In this document: piece by piece, positions 40,160 through 47,510 of the stretch
Numbering within the stretch: position 1 is the first letter of the stretch
Layout: the number at the start of each line of letters is the position of its first letter
IMG/VR virus record: IMGVR_UViG_3300046715_000123
Span: 1 to 64,000 of that record
Source: a virus
Direction: 5' to 3' (one strand)
Length of the DNA stretch: 64,000 nt
The notes under the pieces: model-generated
Told to the model about the DNA's origin: nothing
Databases searched by the model: none
The model's input: only the letters and a program-made list of their open reading frames with translations
Position numbers and translations under genes: made by a program

Positions 40160-42259
40160 TCATGCCGCGGCGAGGTCGTTGAGGAGCTCGACGGGCACGG
40201 CGTCCTCGATGTCGCGACGCTGGTAGCCAGCCCGGTTCTCGCCGTTGATCTTCACTTGCTTGCTGGAGCGGCGGACGCCGGCCTTTTCCAGTTCGGCGGC
40301 GAGTTTCTCGGCGTCCCAGTCGCCGTAGGTGTCCTCGTCGATGCGGACGAGCGCGGCGAGCAGGTCGGTGGTGAACATGCGCACCGAGTGGCGCATCGCT
40401 TCGAGGACGTCGGAGATGACCTCGGGCACGGTGTACCCCTGCTCGGCTGCCGATGAGGTGACGTCGCCGAGCGCGTCGCCGGACAGCTGACCTGCGGCTT
40501 TCCGCAGGTCACGGCCCTTTGAGCAGATCTGCACGAACGCCGGCCCGTCGAGGTAGTCGGCCTTGACGGTGACGAACGAGGCCGGGCCGGTGACCAGGAC
40601 ACCGACACCCATGTGATCCTCGGACAGCACCGAGGCGTCGGCGCCCTGCGAGGCCTTGCCCTTGCCCAGCACCATGTCTGAGCTGGTCTGGTCGACGACC
40701 TGCGTCGAGTACCTGATGGTGATGATCTCGCGGAGCTTCGTCGGGACGCTGTCGGCGTCGGGGCGCTGGCTGGCGAAGTTGGAGATGAACCCGGCCGCCG
40801 GGCCGCGGCGGGCGATGCGGCACAGGTCGTTGATGACCTGATCCTTTTCGTCCTTCTCCATCGCCGTCAGGTACTCCTGCAGCTCGTCGATGGTGACGAA
40901 GATGAACGGCAGCTTGTACTTGACCTGCAGTTCCTTCGTCAGCTTGCCCTGCGGGCACAGCGAGGTGGGCAGGCTGCGGAAGAGGGCGAAGCGGCGTTCC
41001 ATCTCCGCGAGGAGCTCCTTGAGCATGGCCTTCAGGGCGTCAATGGCGTCATCCTCGGCGCCCATGACCATGCGGTGGGCGACCGCCCGCATCGGCATCC
41101 AGTCGGCGCCGCCCTTGCCGTCGGCGACGTAGTGCCGCACCCACGGGTCGAGGATTCCCGCAGCTGAGAGCAGCCGCTGGCTGAACGTCTTGCCGCGGCG
41201 GGGCAGTCCGCCGAAGAACATCGACTGCCAGATGATGGGCAGGGTGATCCGGTTCCCGCGGGCCTCGTGACCGAACGGGATCGGGTCCCACACGTCGAAC
41301 TTTTCGGCTTTGACCAGCGGCGATACCACCGGCTCGGCCAGGTACGGGTCGTCGTCGGCAACCCACATGGAGACGCGGCCGGCGTGTCCGCCCTTGGCGG
41401 CGCGGACGCGGGACATGATGACCTGGATCTCGTCGACGCCGAGCTCGGCGGCGATCGAGGTGCGCTTGGCGAGGACGTCGGCTGCGGTCTTGCCGCCGCC
41501 GCGGGGCAGGTCGAACAGCACTGACCAGCCGTTTCCGTCACGGAGGGGCCCCATGATGCAGTTGACCTTGGGCCCTTCGTCGTCGCCCTTGCCCTGCTTG
41601 AGGAGACCGACTGCGCGCAGGGAGTCGTTGAGCTGCTGCGCGTCCATGGCGATCCGCAGGGGCGGCGTGCCGTGGTCGAGGATCTGCGCCTCGTCGGACC
41701 AGCCGATCGCGGTCAGGCCTGCGCAGACCATGCAGCCGACGGCGAGTTGGAGGCCGAGGCTGGCGAAGGAGAGGGCGACCGCGCCGGCACCGAAGAACAG
41801 GGCTGCGGTTCCCCAGCGCCACCTGCGGGCTTCGGTGCGGGCCCGGTGGGCGATCTGGTAGCGAAGGGCGAGGTCGACGTCCTCGGGCTTGGCCTTGGAC
41901 TGGGCGCGCAGTGCTTTGACGGTCCGGGTGTGGTCCTGAGCTGCGAGAACGGGCCACAGCTTGCGGCTGCCGCGGAACGCGCCGCGCGTCGAATACCCGG
42001 CGATCTTGACGGCGTACTTGGGGCTGCGGATGCCGTGGTAGCGGGCGTGCCACCAGCCGACCTTCCACAGGGCGGCGTGATTGGCCTTGACGGACGCCCA
42101 GTTGCGAGCCCACGCGGGCAGGACGGGGGTATCGGGGACGGTGAGCCAGTCGGCGAGCGCGTTGTCGGCCCGGTCGACGGCCTCGACGACTTCCTCGGCC
42201 GCTGCGATGACGGCCTCGTCGTTCTTGGTGATGCTGATCGGTTCGGTCGTGGTGGTCAT
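40160..42259 (-). CDS. FtsK/SpoIIIE-TraB-type DNA translocase (699 aa)
   Basis: The ATG at 42259 has GGGGAG upstream. Residues about 140-185 form two membrane helices (WGTAALFFGAGAVALSFASL, QLAVGCMVCAGLTAIGW). The motor domain shows a Walker A FFGGLPRRGKTFSQ near residue 352 and a Walker B PFIFVTIDELQEYL. The C-terminal 70 residues (YGDWDAEKLAAELEKAGVRRSS...AGYQRRDIED) look like a winged helix that could read DNA repeats. Actinomycete plasmids transfer double-stranded DNA with one such protein. In a phage it could alternatively aid DNA segregation or injection. Confidence 0.88.
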   Translation of the reverse strand: MTTTTEPISITKNDEAVIAAAEEVVEAVDRADNALADWLTVPDTPVLPAWARNWASVKANHAALWKVGWWHARYHGIRSPKYAVKIAGYSTRGAFRGSRKLWPVLAAQDHTRTVKALRAQSKAKPEDVDLALRYQIAHRARTEARRWRWGTAALFFGAGAVALSFASLGLQLAVGCMVCAGLTAIGWSDEAQILDHGTPPLRIAMDAQQLNDSLRAVGLLKQGKGDDEGPKVNCIMGPLRDGNGWSVLFDLPRGGGKTAADVLAKRTSIAAELGVDEIQVIMSRVRAAKGGHAGRVSMWVADDDPYLAEPVVSPLVKAEKFDVWDPIPFGHEARGNRITLPIIWQSMFFGGLPRRGKTFSQRLLSAAGILDPWVRHYVADGKGGADWMPMRAVAHRMVMGAEDDAIDALKAMLKELLAEMERRFALFRSLPTSLCPQGKLTKELQVKYKLPFIFVTIDELQEYLTAMEKDEKDQVINDLCRIARRGPAAGFISNFASQRPDADSVPTKLREIITIRYSTQVVDQTSSDMVLGKGKASQGADASVLSEDHMGVGVLVTGPASFVTVKADYLDGPAFVQICSKGRDLRKAAGQLSGDALGDVTSSAAEQGYTVPEVISDVLEAMRHSVRMFTTDLLAALVRIDEDTYGDWDAEKLAAELEKAGVRRSSKQVKINGENRAGYQRRDIEDAVPVELLNDLAAA

Positions 42260-42262
42260 GGG

Positions 42263-43288
42263 TCAGCTCCCCGGGAGTGCGCGGACGTTGTCGGAGCCGA
42301 GTCCGGCGAGCTTGGGCTCGTCTTTCTCGATGGCGTCTCGGACGCGCTGGCAGGTGGCGCGGGAGACGGTCTTTTCGGCGAGCCGTGCGGCGACGAGCGC
42401 GTCACGGATCTCGGTCCATTCGGGTCGCTGGCCGAGCTCGTCGTAGAGGGCGCGGACGCGCTCACGGCGGCGGTCGGTTACGGAGGTGGGCGCGCTCTTC
42501 TTCGGCTTCGTCTGAGCGCGCTCACGGCGCTCACGAACGGGCTTGGCGGGGCGCTCAGGTGCGCGCTCATTCGGGCGCTCAGTGGCGGGCTCCTGAGCGC
42601 GCTCACCGGCGCTCGCTGTGAGCGCCTTCCGCTCCTCCTGCGGGCGCTCACTGACGCGCTCAACTTCGACGCTCACGGGCGCCTCGCGACGCTCATCACG
42701 TCGCCGCCCCCGGCGCTCCTTGGCGGCTTTCGGTGGGGCGGTCATGAGGTGGACGCGCCACAGGATGAGGGAGGCGACGGAGGCGACCATGGCGATCAGC
42801 CACCACGTCGGCTTGGCGGTCGGGGTGAGCCCGAACAGGCGGGCGTCGGCAAGGTGGTAGGCGACGTTCGCCGTGATCGTCAGGGTGATCGCCTGCACGA
42901 TGTCGCGGTGCCGCCGGAAGGCCTGGATGACGTACACGTCGATGACGAACGGCAGCAGCCAGGCCACTGTGGCGTCGAAGCCGACCATGCGGGCGAGCGC
43001 GTACTCGCCGGACGCGGTGAGGCCGACGGTGCCGGCGATGATGGCGCGGGCCGCCCACGTGTCGAGGTTGTCGTCGCGCTGCTGCCGCACCTCCGCCTCG
43101 GCACGGGCCGCGGTACGGATGCGGTCAGCCTCCGATCGGGCGTCGGCGACGATCCGCTCCGCCTTGACGCCAGACTCGGCGTGCATTTTGTTGGCCTGGG
43201 CGAGGAGGGCTTCGGCTTCGGCGCGCGCCGCGACCGTCCGCTCGTCGCGGATCGGGAGCGGCTGGAAGGCACCCGGGTCGATGCTCAC
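42263..43288 (-). CDS. DUF2637 membrane protein, SpdB-like (341 aa)
   Basis: A GTG at 43288 overlaps the upstream stop (GTGA) and has GGAGG. The N-terminus is a coiled coil (AEALLAQANKMHAESGVKAERIVADARSEAD, around 25-60). Four membrane spans (about 90-205) make up the DUF2637 domain. A long Glu-Arg-rich region (SERPQEERK, ERPNERAPERPA, RERRERAQ) follows, and a winged-helix-like C-terminus (VRALYDELGQRPEWTEIRDAL). DUF2637 proteins are the SpdB family of Streptomyces conjugative elements and are often next to the translocase, as here. Confidence 0.85.
   Translation of the reverse strand: MSIDPGAFQPLPIRDERTVAARAEAEALLAQANKMHAESGVKAERIVADARSEADRIRTAARAEAEVRQQRDDNLDTWAARAIIAGTVGLTASGEYALARMVGFDATVAWLLPFVIDVYVIQAFRRHRDIVQAITLTITANVAYHLADARLFGLTPTAKPTWWLIAMVASVASLILWRVHLMTAPPKAAKERRGRRRDERREAPVSVEVERVSERPQEERKALTASAGERAQEPATERPNERAPERPAKPVRERRERAQTKPKKSAPTSVTDRRRERVRALYDELGQRPEWTEIRDALVAARLAEKTVSRATCQRVRDAIEKDEPKLAGLGSDNVRALPGS
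42455..42700. repeat. GCGCTCA/TGAGCGC repeats inside the SpdB-like gene
   Basis: More than ten copies of GCGCTC(A) or its complement occur in about 245 bases, including two TGAGCGCGCTCA palindromes (42513-42524 and 42595-42606). They encode the Glu-Arg-rich region, so protein-level repetition explains at least part of the pattern. Confidence 0.6.
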
Positions 43289-43494
43289 GCGATCCTCCGG
43301 TTGCGGTACAGGTGCACGCCGAGCCAGGCGGCAAGCAGGAGTTGGACGGCGGTCTGGGCGAGGAGCACGGCAGCACCGTGCAGGACGAGCCCGAACACGG
43401 CCCACAGCAGCGAGCCGAGCGCGTCGGCGACCGACGGGCAGACGCCGACGAGGATGAGGAAGCCTGCGATGAGCAGGCCGAGGAGCACACGCAT
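43285..43494 (-). CDS. small two-span membrane protein, Spd-like (69 aa)
   Basis: MRVLLGLLIAGFLILVGVCPSV and LLWAVFGLVLHGAAVLLAQTAVQLLLAAWLGVHLY give two or three membrane segments and leave almost no soluble part. It overlaps the SpdB-like gene by four bases, as SpdC/SpdD-type proteins do in other elements. Probably an inner-membrane component of the spreading apparatus. Confidence 0.7.
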   Translation of the reverse strand: MRVLLGLLIAGFLILVGVCPSVADALGSLLWAVFGLVLHGAAVLLAQTAVQLLLAAWLGVHLYRNRRIA

Positions 43495-43551
43495 CGCGGG
43501 CTCTCCCTTCGATGGGGCGGTCAGTGGGTTGGTGCTGCGCCGGTTCTCCTT

Positions 43552-43575
43552 GGCGCCCGGTGGGGGACGGGCGCC
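43552..43575 (-). terminator. stem-loop
   Basis: GGCGCCCG (43552-43559) pairs with CGGGCGCC (43568-43575) across an 8-base loop, in the gap after the 76-residue gene. It may balance expression of the transfer genes below. Confidence 0.65.
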
Positions 43576-43606
43576 GCGGGCAGCCGGTCAGCGGCGCCCG
43601 GCTTGG

Positions 43607-43837
43607 TCAGCGGACGCGTCGGATGGTGGACGTGACTCGTCCGCCTTTCAGGTGCGGCAAGCGGCTGATGATCGCGCCGATGACTTCCTTCTCGATCTCC
43701 TTGGCCGTGAAGTTGCGGCTTCGGGTGGAGACCACGTCCTTGTACTCGGCGAACTCCCCCCTCTTTTCGATGCGGACGTGCGCATGCCAGGTGCTGCCCA
43801 TGGCGCTGTTGTTGGTCTTGCGGCTGAACAGGCCCAT
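43607..43837 (-). CDS. small transfer-region protein (76 aa)
   Basis: The ATG at 43837 has AGAGGAG upstream. The product (MGLFSRKTNNSAMGSTWHAHV, RIEKRGEFAEYKDVVSTRSR, FTAKEIEKEVIGAIISRLPHL) looks like a small alpha/beta protein with a basic surface. Similar short ORFs lie upstream of spd genes in Streptomyces elements. Function unknown. Confidence 0.6.
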   Translation of the reverse strand: MGLFSRKTNNSAMGSTWHAHVRIEKRGEFAEYKDVVSTRSRNFTAKEIEKEVIGAIISRLPHLKGGRVTSTIRRVR

Positions 43838-43884
43838 GTCGTCGGGCTCCTCTCGGGTTGTGGGTTGGGTTGGTGCGTCTGGTG

Positions 43885-43931
43885 GCCGTGACGGCGAGTC
43901 CGCGGGGGTGTGGATTCCTCGCCGCCACGGC
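43885..43931 (-). terminator. imperfect stem-loop
   Basis: GCCGTG (43885-43890) pairs with CACGGC (43926-43931), and CGGCGAG (43892-43898) pairs with CTCGCCG (43918-43924), with one mismatch between them. It lies in the gap between two small transfer-region genes. Confidence 0.6.
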
Positions 43932-43942
43932 GGCTCTTGGGG

Positions 43943-44137
43943 CTAAGCGACGTCGTCGAGGACGGGCGGCTCGCCGGGGTTGCGCAGGTCGTACTCGGCG
44001 GCGAGGCGCTTGATGCGCCGCATGGCGATCTCGTCGCCCGAGTCGAGAGCGATCTCGTAGCTGGTCTGCAGGTCGAGACGGGCACGCTGCGCGGCCTCGT
44101 AGACGTCCAGAGCGTCGGCAATCAGGTACAGCGGCAT
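43943..44137 (-). CDS. small helical protein (64 aa)
   Basis: The product MPLYLIADALDVYEAAQRARLDLQ...AMRRIKRLAAEYDLRNPGE is almost entirely helical and acidic. It has an ordinary RBS (GAGGAA, 10 bases) and lies between two hairpins. No family is recognised; it is part of the operon leading into the transfer genes. Confidence 0.55.
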   Translation of the reverse strand: MPLYLIADALDVYEAAQRARLDLQTSYEIALDSGDEIAMRRIKRLAAEYDLRNPGEPPVLDDVA

Positions 44138-44178
44138 GGAAGTGGTTCCTCACTGGTCAGGTGGGACGGGTTGGGGGT

Positions 44179-44222
44179 GGCCGCGGGGCGTGACGGGGGG
44201 GTTGTCGGATCGCCCCGCGGCC
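44179..44222 (-). terminator. strong stem-loop
   Basis: GGCCGCGGGGCG (44179-44190) pairs perfectly with CGCCCCGCGGCC (44211-44222) over a 20-base loop, just after the 25-codon ORF. Confidence 0.75.
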
Positions 44223-44233
44223 GGTCTAGGGGG

Positions 44234-44311
44234 TTACTTCGGGCGGGACTCGGACCGCTTGTTGACGGTGGCGAGCTTCCGATGCAGGGCGTCACGCTCG
44301 GCATCAGTCAC
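44234..44311 (-). CDS. possible 25-residue peptide
   Basis: A GTG at 44311 overlaps the stop of the upstream gene (GTGA), the same coupling used elsewhere in this genome. The product MTDAERDALHRKLATVNKRS... is a single charged helix. It is too short to judge by codon use alone. Confidence 0.4.
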   Translation of the reverse strand: MTDAERDALHRKLATVNKRSESRPK

Positions 44312-44556
44312 GACTGCTCACCCCACGCCCGGTAGCCGGTGGGCGGGTGCTCGGCGAGCCGCTCCCGCAGGTAGTCGGTGTCCCACTCGATGCCGGGCGG
44401 GCGTTCCTCCAGTGCGCCACGGAGAGCGATCTTCGCGTGCGTGACGCGCTCGAGCAGGATCCGGTCGTGGACCTCGCCGTCGCCGACCGTGGCCGGCGCC
44501 GGGATGTCGAGGGCTTCCAGGACGGCCTGCAGCAGCTCGCGCTCGGCCGTGGTCAC
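44308..44556 (-). CDS. small helical protein (82 aa)
   Basis: A GTG at 44556 overlaps the upstream stop. The product has TTAERELLQAVLEALDIPAPA and DRILLERVTHAKIALRGALEER, two amphipathic helices, then a Trp/Tyr-containing tail (YRAWGEQS). This pattern is common among small Streptomyces phage proteins. Function unknown. Confidence 0.6.
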   Translation of the reverse strand: MTTAERELLQAVLEALDIPAPATVGDGEVHDRILLERVTHAKIALRGALEERPPGIEWDTDYLRERLAEHPPTGYRAWGEQS

Positions 44557-44795
44557 GACGTGGCCTCGACGATCACGAGGAACGTGTCCGACGCGAGGTC
44601 CATGACGACGTGGGCGGGGATGCCCTCACGGCGACGGTCGGCCGCGTACTCCTCCGCCGGCCAGGAGCCGCGCGGGCCACCCGCCTGGAAGCGCTCCAGG
44701 ATCGTGCGCTGCGGGCGCGGGGCCGGCGGGGCGGTCCGGACGAAGGACGCGGCGGCGTGGGCGGCGGCGTCCAGAGCCTCGAGGGTCGTGCTCAC
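44553..44795 (-). CDS. small hypothetical protein (80 aa)
   Basis: A GTG at 44795 overlaps the upstream stop (GTGA). LEALDAAAHAAASFVRTAP is followed by a basic Pro-rich stretch and a C-terminal strand (AHVVMDLASDTFLVIVEATS). No motif. It is in a four-gene overlapping chain with 44792, 44308 and 44234. Confidence 0.6.
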   Translation of the reverse strand: MSTTLEALDAAAHAAASFVRTAPPAPRPQRTILERFQAGGPRGSWPAEEYAADRRREGIPAHVVMDLASDTFLVIVEATS

Positions 44796-45187
44796 CGTGT
44801 CACCGCCGCTTCCCGGATGACGCCCGCGTAGGTGGTGGCCTCCGCGATCATCCGATCGATGTGGCAGTCGACGTGGTCGCCGAGCTGGTCGGTGAGGATC
44901 CACTGCCCGGGCGTGTACGGGTCGACCTGGTCGGGGTCCGTCTCGGCGGGGGTGGGCAGGCGGAACGAGTCGACCGCGAACCGGAAATAGCCGTCGGGCT
45001 GCTCGGTGGCGACCGTCAGCACGGTGCCGGTACGGACCACCCGCAGGATGCGGGCGCCGGCCGGGGTGCCGATGGTGGCAAGCGCGCGGCGGGCGATGGA
45101 CTCCCGGAGCTGACTCATGCGAGCCGCCGACGAAACGGGGGCGGTCTCGGTGCGCACCAGCGCAGCCTTAAGATCTGTCGTAGCCAC
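44792..45187 (-). CDS. hypothetical protein, first gene of chain (131 aa)
   Basis: A GTG at 45187 has GAGGAG upstream. The product has an N-terminal helix (SSAARMSQLRESIARRALATIG), a beta segment (ARILRVVRTGTVLTVATEQ) and a Asp/Pro-rich middle (TPAETDPDQVDPYTPGQW). It is the first gene of the leftward transfer-type operon and faces the divergent RHH regulator; the promoter should lie in 45188-45383. Confidence 0.6.
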   Translation of the reverse strand: MATTDLKAALVRTETAPVSSAARMSQLRESIARRALATIGTPAGARILRVVRTGTVLTVATEQPDGYFRFAVDSFRLPTPAETDPDQVDPYTPGQWILTDQLGDHVDCHIDRMIAEATTYAGVIREAAVTR

Positions 45188-45318
45188 AGGGTCTCCTCGT
45201 TAGAACCTGGTGGTCAGGCCCTGGCCAGGGAGTGGAGTCCCTGAGCTGGGGCCGTCTTCGTTTGTGGGTGCTGGTGGAGCAGCACAGCTGTCCCATTCGG
45301 ACCGGTGGAGCGGCCCTG

Positions 45319-45371
45319 AGTGGCACTCCACTAAAGTAGCGCCATCCCTAGACCGTGGCAATCCACTGTGG
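45319..45371. promoter_or_regulatory. paired palindromes upstream of RHH gene
   Basis: AGTGG-CACT-CCACT (45319-45332) and CCAC-T-GTGG (45363-45371) lie in the divergent gap 13-65 bases before the RHH start. Further GTGGAGT-like copies occur at 45231-45238 and inside the gene. Ribbon-helix-helix proteins often bind such short repeats near their own promoter. Confidence 0.5.
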
Positions 45372-45383
45372 GATTCTTTCTTC

Positions 45384-45566
45384 ATGCCAGCCGGAATCCA
45401 CCTCAAGAGAGCCCGCACGTACCGCCCTGACCCGGAGCTGTACGAGCGCGCCCAAGATGCCGTGAAAGCGGTGGACTCCACCATGAACGACCACATCAAC
45501 GCGTTCCTGCGCTGGCTCGTGCGCGACACAGACGAGCTGCCGGAGCGGCCGGCCAAGCCGGAATGA
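45384..45566 (+). CDS. ribbon-helix-helix regulator (60 aa)
   Basis: The ATG at 45384 is used; upstream frame is noncoding. The core RTYRPDPELYERAQDAVKAVDSTM followed by NDHINAFLRWLVRDTDELP has the strand-helix-helix pattern of Arc/MetJ/CopG repressors. It diverges from the transfer-type operon and is followed by the NUDIX genes, so it is a likely operon-specific repressor (a Kor-type role). Confidence 0.75.
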   Translation: MPAGIHLKRARTYRPDPELYERAQDAVKAVDSTMNDHINAFLRWLVRDTDELPERPAKPE

Positions 45567-45593
45567 CCTCGGGCAGCGACCGGGGGAAACCTC

Positions 45594-45806
45594 ATGCCGT
45601 CCAGCCAACGCCTCGCGCGCGCACGGCAGAAGGACACTCCCCCGACACCGATCAGCCAGACGATCAGTAGCCAGACACCGCGGCGACACCAGGTCGCCGT
45701 CAGCACGCCAGACCCGAGCGCAACGAGCACGGGAGCCTCATTGTGGACGTCGTCGGCACATGGACCGGCCGATCAGCGTGCCTCCTCCAGGAGGCCATGC
45801 GGATGA
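45594..45806 (+). CDS. possible small protein between RHH and NUDIX genes (70 aa)
   Basis: An ATG at 45594 has GGGGGAAACC before it and its codons have mostly G/C third positions. The product is polar and lacks hydrophobic runs, and it overlaps the NUDIX gene by 64 bases. A competing 35-codon ORF (45563-45670) overlaps the RHH stop by ATGA. Only one, or neither, may be real. Confidence 0.3.
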   Translation: MPSSQRLARARQKDTPPTPISQTISSQTPRRHQVAVSTPDPSATSTGASLWTSSAHGPADQRASSRRPCG

Positions 45807-46381
45807 CGAACGAGGCGTTCGGTGAACGCCTCGGAATCTCCCCGCGCACCATCACCCGCTGGCACAGCGCCCCCGGGATGATCCACCGAACCGAGGTCCA
45901 GCAGATCCTCGACACGGCATACGAACAGGCGGGTGAGACGGTGCAGCGACGGTTCGCACTCCTGCTGCGCCCACCCGCCCCTCGCATGGAGGCGCAGGCC
46001 CTCAGGGTGGCGATAGCGGTCGTGGTGCGGGGCGATGACGTCCTGCTGGTGTGCCGGCGCGGGGATGGCGAGATCCGCTGGCAGTTCCCGGCCGGCATGG
46101 TCAAGCCGGGCTCCGACCCGTCGACGGTCGCCGTTCAGGAAACCCACGGGGAAACCGGGGTGCACTGCACGATCCGCGAGCAGTTGGGCGAGCGCGTCCA
46201 CCCGGTGACCGGTGTCGTCGCCTCGTACTACCTGGCCGATCACCTCGCCGGGGAGGCCGCGAACTTGGATCCGCTGGAGAACGTCGACGTCACCTGGGCG
46301 CCGCGCACTGCCCTCACCCGCTTCATCCCGCACGACCAGATCTACCCGCCCATCCTGAACGCCTTGGAGGCTGCCGCATGA
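45743..46381 (+). CDS. HTH-NUDIX fusion protein, Pif-like (212 aa)
   Basis: A GTG at 45743 has GGGAG eight bases before. Residues 18-45 (AMRMTNEAFGERLGISPRTITRWHSAPG) are an XRE-type helix-turn-helix, and residues 88-210 are a NUDIX domain. The NUDIX box (118-140, GMVKPGSDPSTVAVQETHG) has lost several key residues: the first Glu is Ser, the Arg is Gln and one catalytic Glu is Gly, so hydrolysis is doubtful. pSAM2 Pif, which blocks incoming transfer, has a Nudix motif, and this gene likewise adjoins transfer genes. Confidence 0.8.
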   Translation: MDVVGTWTGRSACLLQEAMRMTNEAFGERLGISPRTITRWHSAPGMIHRTEVQQILDTAYEQAGETVQRRFALLLRPPAPRMEAQALRVAIAVVVRGDDVLLVCRRGDGEIRWQFPAGMVKPGSDPSTVAVQETHGETGVHCTIREQLGERVHPVTGVVASYYLADHLAGEAANLDPLENVDVTWAPRTALTRFIPHDQIYPPILNALEAAA

Positions 46382-46788
46382 CCGAGACGACCACCGAGAA
46401 GCCCGGCATCTCCGCCGCGATCATCGTGTCCGAAGGGCGGGTGCTGATGGTCCGCCGCGCCGTGTCCGAGGGCGAGCTGATGTGGCAGTTCCCCGCTGGC
46501 GCAATCGAGGCCGACGAGGGCGCCGAGGACGCGGCAGTCCGGGAGACGCTCGAGGAAACTGCGCTGACCGTGAAGGCGGTGCGCCTGCTCGGCGAGCGCA
46601 TCCACCCGAAGACCGGCCGGGCGATGTCGTACACGGCGTGCGAGGTCGTCGACGGCGAGGCCCGGGTCGCGGACGACGACGAGCTGGACGCGGTCGCCTG
46701 GGTGGCGCACGGCGAGCTCGCCGAGTACGTGCCCTACGGCCTGTTCGGTCCGGTCCAGGAGTACCTCGACGGCGTGCTCCCTCACTGA
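46378..46788 (+). CDS. NUDIX hydrolase (136 aa)
   Basis: The ATG overlaps the stop of the HTH-NUDIX gene (ATGA). The NUDIX box (residues 41-63, GAIEADEGAEDAAVRETLEE) keeps the Gly, first Glu, Arg-Glu and Glu-Glu positions; only the final Gly is replaced. It should therefore bind metal and cut a nucleoside-diphosphate-linked substrate, which cannot be named. Paired with the degenerate HTH-NUDIX protein it may form a mixed regulatory complex. Confidence 0.88.
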   Translation: MTETTTEKPGISAAIIVSEGRVLMVRRAVSEGELMWQFPAGAIEADEGAEDAAVRETLEETALTVKAVRLLGERIHPKTGRAMSYTACEVVDGEARVADDDELDAVAWVAHGELAEYVPYGLFGPVQEYLDGVLPH

Positions 46789-46796
46789 AATGCGAA

Positions 46797-46822
46797 CGGC
46801 CCGGTGCGCTAACACCGGGCCG
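46797..46822 (+). terminator. terminator of NUDIX operon
   Basis: CGGCCCGGTG (46797-46806) pairs with CACCGGGCCG (46813-46822) across a 6-base loop, nine bases after the NUDIX stop. Confidence 0.85.
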
Positions 46823-46884
46823 ATTCAACCAGCGAGCGCTAACTCGCTGATCTTCAACCGTCACTCGCCAGAGAGAAGGTCTCG

Positions 46885-47145
46885 ATGAACACCTTACTGC
46901 TGAAGCCCGTCCCCGCGCCTGCGTCATCCGTCACGCCGGACCCGCTCCTCGACACCCCACTCCCCCAACTGCTGGCCGCGCACGGCGTCGAGCTCGTCGA
47001 CTCCCAGATCGCGGACCGCACGTTCTTCGGCGCGTTCGTTGAGCGCCGTGACGGCTCCCGGATCCTGGCGATGCCGTCCGGCCGGCCTGCGTTCGAGCGG
47101 GACACGGTGGCGCGGATGCTGCTCGCCGACGGCCTCGGCCTGTAG
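46885..47145 (+). CDS. small hypothetical protein (86 aa)
   Basis: The ATG at 46885 has AGAAGG about 5-10 bases before. The product (PDPLLDTPLPQLLAAHGVELVDSQ, TFFGAFVERRDGSRILAMPSG) is a small alpha/beta protein with a conserved-looking ERRDGSRIL strand. It has its own terminator and is the last rightward gene of this block. Function unknown. Confidence 0.65.
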   Translation: MNTLLLKPVPAPASSVTPDPLLDTPLPQLLAAHGVELVDSQIADRTFFGAFVERRDGSRILAMPSGRPAFERDTVARMLLADGLGL

Positions 47146-47157
47146 CCGCACACGACG

Positions 47158-47191
47158 AAGGCCCCCACTCCCAATCGGGAGCGGGGGCCTT
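47158..47191. terminator. bidirectional terminator
   Basis: AAGGCCCCC (47158-47166) pairs with GGGGGCCTT (47183-47191), and CTCCC with GGGAG inside. It separates the rightward NUDIX block from the leftward early operon. Confidence 0.85.
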
Positions 47192-47256
47192 TCGCGTGCT
47201 CGTGGAGCGGCAAGACCACCCGTGGCGCCAGAGCGGGGAGCCGGCGGGCAGCGGGT

Positions 47257-47508
47257 TCAGTGTACGGGCGGGCTGGGCGGCGCTGACTCTGCCCGGTCTG
47301 CCGCCTCCAGGCGGACCGAGGAGGCGAGGTCGCGGACGGCGCTCGCCAGCTCGTACACGGCGTCTGCGGTCAGGTCGCGGGGGGCTTCGGCGTCCTGCTG
47401 GCGCACGTAGTTGTCGCCGCGCCAGGAGATGACGGCGCCGCCCTTGCTGGCGAAGATCTCGGGGCCGAGGACGGTCACGTCGCCGTCCTGGTAGGGGTAC
47501 CTGGGCAT
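47257..47508 (-). CDS. small hypothetical protein (83 aa)
   Basis: The ATG at 47508 follows AAGGAG with 8-base spacing. The product (MPRYPYQDGDVTVLGPEIFASKGG, then ISWRGDNYVRQQDAEAP) has an SH3-like beta pattern followed by a helix (DAVYELASAVRDLASSVR). Last gene of a long leftward early operon. Function unknown. Confidence 0.6.
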   Translation of the reverse strand: MPRYPYQDGDVTVLGPEIFASKGGAVISWRGDNYVRQQDAEAPRDLTADAVYELASAVRDLASSVRLEAADRAESAPPSPPVH

Positions 47509-47510
47509 GG

